Shown in pieces: positions 1 to 11,815 of a stretch of DNA of 64,000 bases. Source of the DNA: Datisca glomerata (lineage: Eukaryota > Streptophyta > Magnoliopsida > Cucurbitales > Datiscaceae); the NCBI GenBank assembly GCA_003255025.1, contig QANY01009406.1, positions 806,001-870,000 on the forward strand, written 5' to 3'. Each line of letters begins with the position of its first letter. Position 1 is the stretch's first letter. A program made the position numbers and the translations under genes. The notes below the pieces were generated by a model. The model did not search any database, had not been told where the DNA came from, and saw only the letters and a list, made by a program, of their open reading frames with translations.

Positions 1-3000
1 TTTTTGTTAGATGCTTAAGAGCATCAATTGGTGAAGGAATTCTTAGAAATGTTACTCAATACAATAGTTTTGAAGAACTATGAAGATCTCTGGAAAGGAA
101 CTTTACGAAGCACTCCAATGCAATATTATTGCAACTTAGAGGCTCATTATAAACCAAAAAGAAAGGGAATGATTCTATAGCAGATTACAATAGGATGAGG
201 AGGATAGCAGATGGTCTGGCTGCAGTTGAAAAAACATTAAGTGATCAAGAACTGATTTCTTATGTACTACATGGTTTTGGATCAAAATTTGACTTAGTGA
301 TAGTCAACATAAAAATAAGAGAATGAGATTGTGGCCTGGAAGATGTTCAATTTGTTACTGACATGTCATGAAAGCGGGTTGAAAAAGCAACACGTAGAAA
401 TGGTAGCTAGTCTTAAAATGAATGCAAACGTGGCTACAAACATAGATTTGAAAAGATTATAGAATGGAACAAAACATAATGGGAATAAAAACTTAAATAG
501 AGGACAAAACCAGATTAATAGATGAGGTTTTAATGGAAGAAGATGAGGAAGAGGTGGAAGAGGCAGCAATAGAATCATATGCCGAGTATGTGCAAAACCT
601 GGTCATACTGCAGCTGTGCGTTACTACAAGTAGTAAAAGAACTCGTTTCATGGACATAATAATTCACAGCAACAAAACTCCTACTCAAACTCAGGACCTC
701 CAACTTATATGCTCACTTCAACAGTTTATATGGCAACTCCTGACAGAGTCTGTGACATAGAATGGTATGTTGATTGTGCAGCAACCAATCATGTCACTGC
801 TGATTTTAGCAACCTCAGTTTAGCACTTAAATAAAGAGGTAATGATAAACTGGAAGTTGTTATGGTAAACAGTTTGTCATCACTCATATTGGCTTTTCTT
901 TATTACCTCTTCCTAGTAAAAACACATTTTTAAATCTAAAAACAATACTTAGGGTACCATATAAAGAAAAAGTATGATTTCAGTTTCTAGACTAACACAA
1001 CATAATGATATTTACATTGAGTTACACTCTAATTCATGGAGTATAAAACAACATAAATAATCTTGTTGCACCGAATACTTGAAGGAGGATTGTACCTGCT
1101 CACTTCTCTTAAAATCAAAGAACCTTAAGCTCTTAGCTGCAATATTGAGAGTAGTCAACTTAATCCTAAAGATACCTCTAAGTTTGGGTTTAAAAATAGC
1201 ACTATAAAAGGAATCTATGAGTTTCCTAGTGACATTTCTTCTGAGTCTGTGAACTTGGTTAAAGATGAAAATTGTAACGATACAATTCCTGCCTTGATTA
1301 AAAATAAATTCTTGTCTTCTAAATTTGTTGAATTTAATCATAGTAATTTTTTCTATCGCAATATGTTTTCTGGCTTAAATTCTTGTTATGACACTTATGA
1401 AGTATCACTTGCAACTAAAAATGACACTTTATTTATAAGAAAAATTGACTTAGACATGAAGCATGAAAATACTAATATTAGGATATGGCACCAAAGGCTA
1501 TGACACCCCTCATAAAAATACGGACTCAAATAGTTCAAAACAACAAATACTCTATTGTCAAATCAACACCTCATTTTTGTGAAGCTTGTCAAATAGGCAA
1601 AAGTCATGTTTTTCTTTTCCCAACTACTAGATCTGTGAGGACATGCTCCGAAAGAAGGTTTTAAGTATTATATATGCTTCATTGATTATTATTCCATATT
1701 TTCTTGGTTGTATCCATTAAAGTTGAAATTAGAAGCCTTAGAAGTTTTCATCATTTTTAAAACAATGGTTAAAAAAAATAATTTTAGAAAATGATTAAGA
1801 TGGTTCAATCAAATTAGGGTGGAGAGTTTAAACTCTTTGTCAAATTCTTAAAAAAGTCAAAGAATAAGATTTAGACAACTATATCCTCATATTCATTAGT
1901 AAAATGAGAAAATAGAGGGGAAGTGTAGGCATATAATATAAATGAGACTCACACTTTTAACTTAGTCTTTTATGCCATTATCCTTTTGGTGGGAAGCTTC
2001 TTAGACGTTCATCTATCTAATAAAAACACTTCCTACACCTATTCTAGAGTTCATATCTCCTTCTCAGAAGTTATATAATAAAAAACTTAATTACAACCAC
2101 CTAGAAGTTTTTGGATATGCATGTTACCCCCATTTAAGACCTTACGACGTGTATAATTTGGATTTCGTACATACTTGTGTTTATTTTTAGGGTCCTAAAT
2201 GTTTGCATAAGTCAAGAATGGTGTACATATCTTAAATTTCAGGTTCAATGAGTGTTTCTTTCCTTAATCAGCATGTGTTTTTTTTATCTCAGTCTTTGAA
2301 AAACTATAGTCCTACTATAACATCTTCAGAAACTCCCTTTCCTTTTCCTTTGTTAAATACTCCACCTGACTGACAACATCAAGATAAGGACATGTACTCT
2401 TCCCTTACAGGCATCACAAATATAAGTACAAATACTTCCCAACATGTTGATAATGAAACTTTAAATAATCTTATTATCCCTGATATTTCTGTTAAAACTG
2501 ATTTTCGCTCTATCTTTGATAATCTGGTCATAGATCTACCCATTGAACCTATTAATCAACCTCAACCATAAAATATCATTACCACCTCTATACACCCAAT
2601 GCAAACGAGATCCAAAACAATATCTTCAAACCAAAGACCTTTATTACAACGAAGCATCCTTAAGCCACCCTTTCTTTGTCAAATGAGTCAAAATCAGTAA
2701 TACAAGCTTTTGCTAATCCTAACTGGCAGAGGAAAATGCTAGAAGAATACATTACCTTGTTAAGAAATCAAACTGAGGAATCAGTTGACTTTCAACCTCG
2801 TATGTCAGTTCTAGGAAATAAGTGAGTTTTTAAGCTGAAATTGAACATTGATGGCAGTATTCAAAGGTATAAGATTAGATTGGCAGCTAAGGGTTTTCAC
2901 CAAACATCAGGTATAGATCTTATAGAGACTTTCAGCCTTATCATTTAGCCTACTACTGTAAGAATTGTTCTTTATTTGGCAATAAGTTTTGATTGAAAAG

Positions 3001-3450
3001 TGAGGCAACTAGATGTCAATAATGCTTTCTCAATGGCGTTATCAGTGAGATAGTATATATGGCCTAACCAGAAAGGTTTGAGGACAAGAATAAGCCTTAC
3101 CATATTTGCAGACTTAGAAAAGCCTTATATGACCTTAAGCAAACCCCCTGGAGCTTAGTATGATAAGCTTAAAATAATTCTAATACAATGGTATTTCTCA
3201 AATGCTAAGTCTGACACCTCCCTATTTGTGTTTCGACCTCCCTATTTGTGTTTCATAGTGCATCATATGTTATTTTTCTTATTTATGTTGATGACATTAA
3301 TAAATGGTGACAATTCTTGCCTGTTGAATAAGGTGATTACAGATGTGAATTAATATTTGACACTCAAAGATTTGGGACCTATACACTAATTCTTAGGCGT
3401 TGAGGTGTATATTCAAAGACAATAGTGGCTTTTATTCAATTAATTTTTTG
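1..3450 (+). pseudogene. Decayed Ty1/copia retrotransposon Gag-Pol remnant
   Basis: Reading the plus strand in shifting frames gives copia polyprotein pieces in the normal order. A Gag-like segment lies near 180-430 (reads close to RRIADGLAAVEKTLSDQEL). A GAG-pre-integrase piece ending IWHQRL lies near 1475-1503. An integrase/linker region lies near 1560-2280 (HFCEACQIGKSH, then KLEVFGYACYPHLRPYD). Reverse transcriptase spans about 2700-3420, with VRQLDVNNAF near 3000 and a YVDD-type active site near 3283. Many stops and frameshifts show it is dead. It stops near LKDLGP (about 3390) with no RNase H or 3' LTR, so the 3' end is truncated, and the 5' end lies outside the window. Domain identities rest on family motifs; the reading is mine, not a database match. 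Confidence 0.85.
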
Positions 3451-5700
3451 CCCTTTTAGATTAGTAAAAATGTTAAATTGTTTACTATAAACTGAAGCAT
3501 ATATAATTGTAATGTTTCAAATAGGAGCAAGTTATTACAGGAAAACTGAAGCATATATCTCTTAGCATTTTTTAAATGAGCAAATTATTAAAGCATTTTT
3601 GCCAAAAGTATGCCCTTGTATTTTAGCATTTTATGTTTTAAAGTATATTTTTAATTTGAAAAAAAGGTTAAGCACCTAGTAACTCTTACTAAGTCTACAT
3701 GAACATGAACTATACTAATTAAGAAATCTATATTCAACCTATTAACCCAAGATTTTAATAAATTAATTAGGCTTCTGCTTGATTTGGGAATAAAATTATG
3801 ATATTTTTAAAGTATGTATTCCTTCAATATATGGTCACCTGATTCGCAAAACTCTTATGTATTTAGTATATGAATCACATAAATGAAACAAGTAGGTACT
3901 AATGAAAAATATATTTCAAAGAGTATCCCCTCTGGTTTAAGTGAAAAAGACAGGTGGAGAAACAAACATACCCTTGGTGACAATAGTTTGCTTTTCCCTA
4001 AACTATTCTATTCAAATATATGTTGTCTCTAACATGTAGAGCTTTGTATTATTTAAGTTCACCTAAAAGAGAGGGCGGGAGGGAATCTTACGAGGCCTTG
4101 AAAGTTGAAATAATTTGTTTGAGTAAACTGTTGGGAGAGGGAGAGAATATTCTACAGTCACTTGAGTTCAATAGCAAAACTCCAAAAATTTTATACTTAA
4201 AAAAGTTGGAAAGCAAAACATCATTAGATTATGATTAAGGGGTGAGCAGTGCAAAGTCAGCTCACAAGGTTAAAGGGACGACCGCTCTCACCTCCAAAAA
4301 TTCACTGCCTTTGTCAGCTCATTGTCTTTTAATTTCCAAGTCCCTTTTTCCATTTTAATCTTATTTTCATCTCATTAACTTAAATTAATTTTAGTTTAAT
4401 TATTTAATGTAGGATTTCCAAGATCTTCTCTCTTTTTCAAAAAAACATGGCAACTTGCCTTTAGTTGCATAGAAACCCGCCAAAACTAATATTTCAACTT
4501 ATATAATTAGATAGAAAAATATTTAATTCAATTTTCAGATTTGGACATTTTATACAGTAAGTGGTAAAGATCTTAGAAAATGCATCCAATATTGCTTTTA
4601 AATTAAAGGAAGAATTTAGTTTAAAAAAAATTAAAGGAAGAAACTGAAAGAAAAAGTATGAAAATAATGCCAAATAACACTTATTCATTCATGTGTTATA
4701 AACATGAATAAAAGTTATCACTAAAATTGATAATTAACAACATTTATAAAAAATATTTATAAACCATCACACTTACACCTTGAGAATATAGTTTCGAATC
4801 ATAATATCACACCATTTGTATGACAAAAAAATATTAATAAACATTTAAATAGTGACCAAAATGTGTAAATAGATCTTGTCAAATGGTAATGTTAGAAAAA
4901 CTATTATCATATTTTTATTAAGTGTTGTTGTAATAATGAACTTAAGAGTTACCTAGCTAAAGTGACAGTTGGACCCATGCATGTGTGATATTTTACCAAA
5001 CATGGATTGCAATCTCCTTGCAAAATGTACTTCCAATTTGAAATTTAAAGCATCAAACTGAAAATTGGGATGTGATAGAACGAGAGATTAAATGAGCATC
5101 TTCTTTTGTTAGTTTTTGGGTGTCACACTCACTAGGGATATCTTAGTTTTATCTTTTTGACAAAAACACCACCGTCCAAATCCTATATACATTGCTTTTT
5201 CTGTACTCTCACAAATTGCTGTTTTTATCCCCATTTTATGGGTTTTGTAGAATTCCGTATCTTGTTTTTTTTTTTCATATATCAATGCCAAACTTTGAAT
5301 ATAGCAACAGCAAATATAAATTAGGTTAATGAACTTAAAAAATGAAGTTTAGCCTAACATCATATGGTAAAAACTCGCATATTCGTTTCAATTGTGATAC
5401 GCAATATAAGATATATATTGTGCATGTCTAACATGTTAAATTAAAAAAATTATCAGAAGGTCGATAATTCTTAGTAGTTAAAAAGAATATGAAAAGAACA
5501 AACTATTTTTGCATGGAATAACATAAAGACCTATGTGTTAGACACTTACAAAACAACTGAATTAATGCTTTGCATTACGGTTAATAAAAGGAGAATTATT
5601 GATAGAAAAAAATGTGATGGGTAAGAAGGGACAGGAATAGAAAATTACTAGAAGAAAAGGAAAGATGGAATTATGGGGCAATGATTCCAAATGGGAAAAA
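3451..5700. other. AT-rich intergenic stretch, no gene seen
   Basis: Only short unsupported reading frames occur here. The sequence is AT-rich with poly-A/T runs and no recognisable protein motif, RNA gene or clear transposon end. It separates the copia remnant from the promoter of the IDD gene. Confidence 0.6.
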
Positions 5701-5754
5701 GGCAAAACAGACTATCTGATCTACTCTCTAGCTTTCATATGTGCCTTATCATTC

Positions 5755-5925
5755 CTCCTTTTTCTCTTTAAAATCTCTCTTCCGCTCTACTAAGCTTTTA
5801 CCTTTTACCCCCAACCCTCTCTCTTATTCCTATTCTATTTTCCTACAAAAAGTAGAGAGAGATAGAGAGAAGATTTTTTAATTGAAGTCTTGTGGAATTT
5901 CTTCTAATATATATATATAAGAAAT
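5755..5925 (+). promoter_or_regulatory. Probable core promoter and leader of the IDD gene
   Basis: A long pyrimidine-rich tract (about 5755-5840) is followed by a purine GA-repeat leader (about 5850-5872) and a TATATATATA run at about 5908-5922, 85-100 bases before the start codon. Pyrimidine patches and GA/CT-rich leaders are common in plant core promoters. Whether the TATA run is a functional TATA box or lies inside the 5' UTR cannot be told without transcript ends. Confidence 0.35.
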
Positions 5926-6005
5926 ATAATCACCCATTTCTTGTTTGGTATTGATATAGCTTGAGAGTCAAACTTAACCCAATAGAAGATAAGACCAATA
6001 AGAAG

Positions 6006-8300
6006 ATGATCCAAAAGATCATTACTAATGATCAAGAAGAACCACCAATTTCAAATGGAAATTTCATCCAAATTAACCCAATTCAAGCAGGATCTAATCC
6101 TTCTTCTGTAGTTAAGAAAAAGCGAAACCTCCCCGGAACCCCAGGCAAACCTCACCTCTCTTTCTTTATATTTCGGTTTACATATTTTTTTTCAAAACTC
6201 AGTTGTATTAATTAGATGATTATTTGTTTGTTTTATTTTGGCGGTTTTCACAGATCCTGAAGCTGAGGTGATAGCCTTATCACCAAAGACACTAATGACA
6301 ACAAATAGATTCTTGTGTGAAATATGTGGAAAAGGGTTCCAAAGAGATCAAAACCTACAGCTTCATAGGCGTGGACATAATCTTCCATGGAAGCTTAAGC
6401 AACGGACGAGCAAAGAGCCGAGGAAGCGGGTGTATGTGTGCCCGGAGAAGAGCTGCGTCCATAACCATCCGTCGAGGGCGCTCGGAGATCTCACGGGAAT
6501 AAAGAAGCACTTTTGTAGGAAACATGGAGAGAAGAAGTGGAAGTGCGAGAAGTGCTCAAAAAGATATGCTGTGCAGTCGGATTGGAAAGCTCACTCCAAG
6601 ACTTGTGGCACTAGAGAGTATAAATGTGACTGTGGCACTGTTTTTTCAAGGTAATAATTTTATTTACTGATTAATTGACGATTTAATGATCCTGATTCAT
6701 TTTATGATTAAAAGATGGAATTTTTGAAATGAATTTATGATTTGATTGACAGAGAAAAAAGCTTATGAAGATGTCTGATTTAGGGCATCACTTACTGCAC
6801 TTGTAGATCTCACAATTAAGTAAAAAAATAGATGATATTTTGGTGGGTTCATGATATTTTATGGCTTTGGGATGTTTGCCTGGATATCATCTCTGCCTCT
6901 CTCTTCTCTGTCGTTTCTCTCTCTATGAGTCATGAGATGTCTAGTTTGAGAACCAAGGCGTGCAACTCAACTCGTAAAGTCTTAGGTATGCTCCCAAGAG
7001 GTCTCATGTTCGAACTGCTCATTGATAACTGGAGGTTTACCTGGTCGTTAATTTAAAGACCCGTGAAAATTAATCGGGCGAAGCCCGGATACTCACGATA
7101 TCGAAAAACAAAATCTAGTTTGAGAATAGGGTTATTAGGTTATGTTTATTTAATTCTCCTGAAATTTCTTTTTTTTTTTATTAATTTGGTAAGTTGTTTT
7201 CATTTTCTCAAAAACCTTGTCTCCTATATATGGATAGTAACGTTACACATAATTTCTTTTCAAAATGTTGTATTCAATAAATATTCATGGTTTCCTAGTA
7301 TGCATCGTCGTTATAATTACGTATCTTGACCATCATCGTATTCAGCTCATCATCTTAACAATTATCTCTTTTATTAATTATATTGGCACCACTTGTAATG
7401 AACTATTGTGAAAACATAAATTTTTAAATGTCTTGCTAATATATTTATTTATTTGAATCTTTTTGTGGAATCAGGAGAGATAGCTTCATCACACACAGAG
7501 CCTTCTGTGATGCATTAGCTGAAGAAACAGCAAGAGTGAATGCTGCATCAACAAACATGACCGATGCAGTAATGCCAACTGACCACAGTATCAACTATCA
7601 CTTCAATATCCCACAAAATTTCTCTTCCATTTTCAAGCCAATCATTACTACTTCTACTACTGATGGATCAATGAACATCTCCGCGACTACTCAATCACTC
7701 TCCCTATGGATGGGCCAAGAATCCCAGTCACATGAAGCTATGAACAACAACCATAATCTTCATCAACTTGGGTCCCTAAATTCAGGGCTAATTTTCAATG
7801 ACACTTTAGTTCCCTGCTCAAATCCTTCACCTTCCGATTATCAAACAAACTGGGTTTTTGGAACTAAGCTTTCATCAGTCAACGGTGGAGATATTCTTAA
7901 TCAACAAGTCAGTGTTCCATCCTTGTACAGCAACCAACAACAAAACTCCAACCAAACCCACTTAGCAAACATGTCAGCCACAGCTTTGCTTCAAAAAGCT
8001 GCCCAAATTGGAGCAAGTTCAACCGACCCATCATTGTTAGGGAGATTTGGGTTGAGTTATAGTGATGATAGTTCAGTTCAATTAGATGGGAGCAAATTTT
8101 TTGGGTTGTACGGTACAAACCCAGTAAGCAATGGGAGTAGTACTGTTGTAGGAGATAATGATGTGGAAGAGTCAACAGGCAATTTGCTGCAGAGCGACCC
8201 TGCTAAAAGAAGGCACACCCAGATCGAAGAAAGGGATTTTCTAGGTGTTAGTGTACAGAACTTAAGCCATCCTTCATCAATCAATGGATGGAATATGTGA
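6006..8300 (+). CDS. NUC: C2H2 zinc-finger transcription factor, INDETERMINATE-DOMAIN family, NUTCRACKER/IDD8-like
   Basis: Three exons: 6006-6144, 6254-6650 and 7475-8300, coding 453 residues. The first in-frame ATG after an upstream stop is used. A basic KKKR motif (37-40) precedes the ID domain. Finger 1 has C68, C71, H84, H88. Finger 2 has C109, C114, H132, H137. Finger 3 is C2HC (C144, C147, H160, C164). Finger 4 has C171, C173, H186, C190 and is split by intron 2 at Arg179, as in other IDD genes. The C-terminal half carries SLSLWMGQ, a WVFG motif, MSATALLQKAA and a terminal RDFLGV...HPSSINGW block. As I recall it, Arabidopsis NUC (IDD8) shows these same blocks in this order, so the paralogue call is moderately firm and the family call very firm. 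IDD proteins are nuclear DNA-binding regulators; NUC acts in root ground-tissue patterning with SHR/SCR, and IDD8 is linked to sugar signalling and flowering. Intron 1 has a GC donor and intron 2 holds a SINE. An AATAAA lies at 8372, 72 bases after the stop. Confidence 0.93.
6145..6253 (+). other. GC-AG intron 1 of the IDD gene
   Basis: Exon 1 must end after CCA G (6144) for the conserved protein to read NLPGTP-D-PEAEV into exon 2, which starts after TTTCACAG at 6253. The intron therefore begins GCAAAC. No GT donor lies nearby that keeps this junction. GC-AG introns are a known minor class spliced by the major spliceosome. Retention would add a short tail and stop at 6213-6215, before any zinc finger. 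Confidence 0.8.
6953..7113 (+). mobile_element. tRNA-derived SINE inserted in intron 2 of the IDD gene
   Basis: The 161-base body is flanked by a perfect 13-base direct repeat, TCTAGTTTGAGAA, at 6940-6952 and 7114-7126. It contains a box-B-like TGTTCGAACT (7007-7016), a possible box A about 40 bases upstream, a compact hairpin GGGCGAAGCCC near 7076-7086, and an A-rich 3' tail AAAAACAAAA. Length, direct repeats, box B and tail all fit a plant SINE moved by LINE machinery. The target-site repeats are identical, so the insertion is fairly recent. It lies in the same orientation as the gene and should be spliced out. Confidence 0.85.
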
Positions 8301-9355
8301 TCACATTTGAGGATAGAGTTTCTTAATTATATGTTTTTCTCAATTATTGGAAGAAACAATATAATTTTGGAAATAAAACTATTGGAATGTAAGTGAGAGT
8401 GTGAGAAGTGAACGACTGTATTTGGGGACTTTTATCAAATGAAAAGGGAAGAAATATAGAGAGAATGACGGAATTGGAGGGGAATCCATGCAAACTATCC
8501 AACTCAAAAGTTAAGCCCTTCTAAAATTCGTGGCTTTTGTTATGCTTTCGGTTGGTTAAATTAGAGTCGTTCAACAAAAAAACGTCTCAAAACTAATAAA
8601 CAGAAAAATAATAAATAATTTTTAAAATTAGTCTGAGCTACGATTTCTTTATTCAACAATATAAATTAGACAAGATTCTCTCATATATGCCTCGATATGA
8701 CGTAGTGGAAGTTCCTACGAAAAAAGACACGTACATAAAATTAGAAAACATCTTTCTAAACTTGTTGGTTCACGCATGAATATAAAACAATTAGACATTA
8801 AAGGTTCGTTGATTAATGTACAAATACGGAAAATTCAAAAAATATTAGAAAACTCTCATTTTTTAGTTAATTTAACTCCTAAAAATAGATAACACAATAT
8901 TAGCCTATTTAAAGGCTTTAAAAAGTCCTAAAATACTAATTAAACCATTCTAAAATTAACCTCAGTGATATAATCAACATGTGGACTTTATTTTTAAATT
9001 TTGAATCCTAAAATGTCATCCAAAAAATAATTAAAATAACTAGTGCTACCTAATATTTTAAAAATAATTAAAATTAAACATAAAAATATAATTATACCTA
9101 AAAACTATTCCTAATACATACCCTACATCACTAACTAAGAAGAACTAATGATATCAGAAAAATCAATGGGGAGCAGTTGTTCCGGTGTGATGGCCCACAA
9201 TCGGGGATCCTTTTCATTCTGGAACTGTATATCCACTGTTCCCAATTCTAACTCTAATTAATTCCTACCTCTATACGGCAAAGAAGGTTGAGTAGGAAGT
9301 GTAGAACAAATGTCTGTTGATTCTGTGCAACAGCCACCGGTTCGTCGGCTTCCAT
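8301..9355. other. 3' flank of the IDD gene and AT-rich spacer
   Basis: It contains the presumed polyadenylation signal at 8372-8377, then AT-rich DNA with no recognisable gene. From about 9170 to 9355 base composition rises, but no protein motif was recognised. Confidence 0.5.
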
Positions 9356-9398
9356 CGCTACTACAAAATTGACATTTTATGATGGTAATTTATCATCA
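9356..9398 (+). mobile_element. Possible degraded CACTA (En/Spm-type) terminal sequence
   Basis: The stretch GCTACTACAAAATTGACATT (starting near 9358) resembles the CACTACTACAAAAATGAC type of terminus common to plant CACTA elements, with the first bases changed. It ends where the minisatellite starts. No partner end or 3-base target duplication was found, so this is a weak call. Confidence 0.25.
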
Positions 9399-9399
9399 T

Positions 9400-9765
9400 C
9401 AGGTCTGGGGGATCTCATCTGCGGGTCCAAAGGGACCTCGTTTTTGGGTACTTCTGTACCTCGTTCTTGAATACTTGGGGACCTCATCCTCAAGTACTTA
9501 AGGGACTTAATCCTTGAGTCCAAGAGGGATCTCATCCTCTAGTCCAAGGGGGATCTTGTTTTTGGGTACTTGGGGACCTCGTTCTAAGGTACTTAGGGAT
9601 CTCATCCTCGGGTCCAAGGGGGTCTCGTCCTCTAGTCCAAGGGGACCTCGTCCTCGGATACTTGGATATCTCATCCTGGAGTACTTGGATATTTCATCCT
9701 GGGATACTTGGATACCTCATCCTAAAGTACTTGGCTACCTGATCCTCGGATGGTCTTTTTGAATG
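9400..9765 (+). repeat. Minisatellite of GGGACCTCGTCCTC-type units
   Basis: Imperfect tandem copies of a roughly 22-24 base unit, with core GGGACCTCATCCTCGGGTAC and variants GTCCAAGG or GTACTTGG between cores. The same unit forms the arrays at 12906-13560 (opposite orientation) and 22970-23627. The open frame across it is a by-product of the repeat. It probably belongs to a gypsy-type retroelement untranslated region, which is inference. Confidence 0.85.
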
Positions 9766-10019
9766 CTCGAAAAATGGGTATAATAGTTGCCCCCAGCTTC
9801 TATGTATGAAGTGTGCTAAAGAATTTGGAAGTTGTCATGAGCAAATTCGTGTTGCTTTTCTTCTCACTAATTGTGAGACTCGACGAGTTAATTTCCTTTA
9901 TTTTTAGAAAGAGCTTTCCAGAGGGATCTCTATTTTCTATGGTGAGTGTGAGACATAGTGGAGCTCTAGTTTGAAGTTGAATACACAATCATTTTTACTC
10001 TAGCTTTAAGTTGAAGAAC
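9766..10019. other. Spacer between minisatellites, probable retroelement sequence
   Basis: Single-copy in this window. No coding motif was recognised. It joins two different tandem arrays and is probably part of the same degraded element. Confidence 0.4.
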
Positions 10020-10460
10020 ACAAAGTAAGTAGGGTTGTTGGGTTGTACCTGAGCTTCATACCTTGGGTTCACTTTGTCTAGGTGTGAAAGAGCTTGAAGT
10101 AAATAGGTTGCTACTAGGTTGGAACCAAAGTGAGCCGCTGAGGTGTGATTTTTGTTAATTGCTGTAAGGTTTGGCCGAGTTCTATACTTTGAATTCACTT
10201 GACTGGGTGTCGAAGAGCCTAGAGTAAGTAAGGCTGCTAGGTTGCAGTCGAGGCGAGCCACTAGGGTTCAATTTCTATTAATTGTCATGGGGTTTGGCCG
10301 AGTTCCATACTTTGAGTTCACTTCAACTAGGTGTCGAAGAGCCCGAAGTAAGTAGTGCAGCTAGGTTGCAGCCGAGGCGAGCCACTGAGGTTCAGCTTCC
10401 ATTAATTTCCATGGGGTTCGACTGAGTTCCACACTTTGAGTTTACTTCGATTGATAATTA
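10020..10460 (+). repeat. Tandem repeat with a ~124-base period, about 3.5 units
   Basis: Units begin near 10040, 10169, 10292 and 10417 with a shared GGTTTGGCCGAGTTC phrase, followed by TTTGAGTTCACTT, GTGTCGAAGAGC and GAGGCGAGCCACT. Identity drops towards the first unit. It sits between two other minisatellites with unrelated periods. Confidence 0.8.
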
Positions 10461-11390
10461 GTGGGTCACTTCAGTGACTTCAGTAAGGATGAACTTGGAG
10501 TCACTTCAGATGACTTAGGTGACAATGGGCTTGGGGTCACCTCTGATGACTTTGGTGAGGGTGACCATAAGTTCACTTCACATGACTTAGGTGAGGGTAA
10601 GTCTGATGTCACCTCAAATTACTTAGGAGAAGTTAAGCTTGGCATCACCTCAAATAACTCCAGCGAGGTTGAGCTTGGAGTCACCTAACATGACTTAGGC
10701 AAGGGTGACCTTGGGGTCACCTCAAATGACTTAGGTGAGGGTGTGCCCATGGTCTTCTCGAATGACTTAGCTGAATTTGGGGTTATGTCTGATGACCACA
10801 TCGATATTAAGTTTAGGGTCACCTCAAATGGCCTAGGGGGTGAGTTTGGGGTCACCTCAGATGACTTCTAAGTGGATGAACTCAGTTTATCTTGGTGACT
10901 CTAGTGAGTTCGAGCTTTGGGTCACTTAAGGTGGCTTATGTGAAGCTGAATTACGAGAATGAGCCTTAGGTCAACTAAGGTGGCTTAGGCGAATGTGAGC
11001 TTGAGGTCATAATGAGGATGGGCCTTGGGTCACCTAAGACGGCTTAGGTGAGGGTGAGCTTGGGTCACTGGCAAGGATGGACCTTAGGTCACCTAAGATG
11101 ACTTAGGTGAGGGTGATCTTAGGGTCACCGGTTAGGATGGCCCTCGGGTCACCTAAGGTGGCTTAGGTGAGGCTAAGCTTACGGTCACCTACGAGGATGA
11201 GTCTCACATCATATGAGGTGGCTTAGGTGAGGCTGAGCTTAGGGTCACCAGCAAGGATGAGCCTTAGGTCACCTACGGTGGCTTAGGTGAGAGTGAACTT
11301 GGGAACAACGACGAGGATGAGCCTTAGGTCACCTAAGATGGCTTAGGTGAGGGTGCTCATGGGGTCTCCGACGAGGATGTGCCTCATCCC
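10461..11390 (+). repeat. GGTCACCT-rich minisatellite with two unit lengths
   Basis: The left part (to about 10860) repeats a ~40-base unit with core GATGACTTAGGTGAGGGTGA and GGGGTCACCTC. The right part (from about 10920) repeats a ~60-base unit with cores GGTCACCTAAGGTGGCTTAG and GGATGAGCCTTAG. The second unit looks like the first plus an added block. The 75-codon open frame at 10461 arises from the repeat and is not a gene. Confidence 0.85.
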
Positions 11391-11635
11391 ATCCTGTATA
11401 GAGAGGAAATCCTAAACGGGTCAGGATGGATTTTTCCCATTTTTTACTATATTTTTTTTTGGTTTTTTTGGACTGTTTTGGGCTGAATTTGATTTTTTTT
11501 TTTTTGGATTTTGGGCTATTTCGGATTTTTTAGAGATTTAGACTATGTTATAAAGGTTAGAAATCAATTACAGGTTAAAAATTAAAAACATTAAGGCTAG
11601 AATTAAAAAAAATACAATGTGTATATATATATATC
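11391..11635. other. AT-rich spacer with poly-T tracts
   Basis: Several long T runs and an AT dinucleotide run precede the GGGAC-rich element end. No coding or RNA motif was recognised. It may be the interior of the same small DNA transposon. Confidence 0.35.
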
Positions 11636-11815
11636 GGGACGGGACATGACATAGTCGGGGCAAGGACTCTTGTCCCGTGTCCCGTCCCGTCTCGCACGGG
11701 ACAAAAGTTTTACGTCATGTCCCCTCTCGACTCAAACAAAAAACATGTCCTGTCCCGCTTGGTTCGAGACGATTTTTCGGGACGGGACAGTTTTGTTGGG
11801 ATGCTTGCACACCCT
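11636..11815. mobile_element. Probable hAT-type transposon end with GGGAC subterminal repeats
   Basis: Many GGGAC/GTCCC motifs cluster here (CGGGACGGGAC near 11634 and 11779, several GTCCCG near 11670-11700). The stretch ends ATGCTTGCACACCCT, whose reverse complement AGGGTGTGCAAGCAT has the look of plant hAT termini with dense subterminal repeats. The opposite end and an 8-base target duplication were not found, so class and extent are tentative. Confidence 0.4.

Noticed and set aside
4700..4960. Possible MITE in AT-rich spacer
   Set aside because: No terminal inverted repeats or target duplication could be matched.
7909..8284. Minus-strand open frames opposite IDD exon 3
   Set aside because: Shadows of the conserved plus-strand coding exon.
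9514..9762. Open frames across the GGGACCTCGTCCTC arrays (also 13118-13396, 23138-23462)
   Set aside because: Repeat-derived and seen in both orientations of the same array.
10461..10688. 75-codon acidic repetitive open frame
   Set aside because: Product of the GGTCACCT minisatellite, ends within it.
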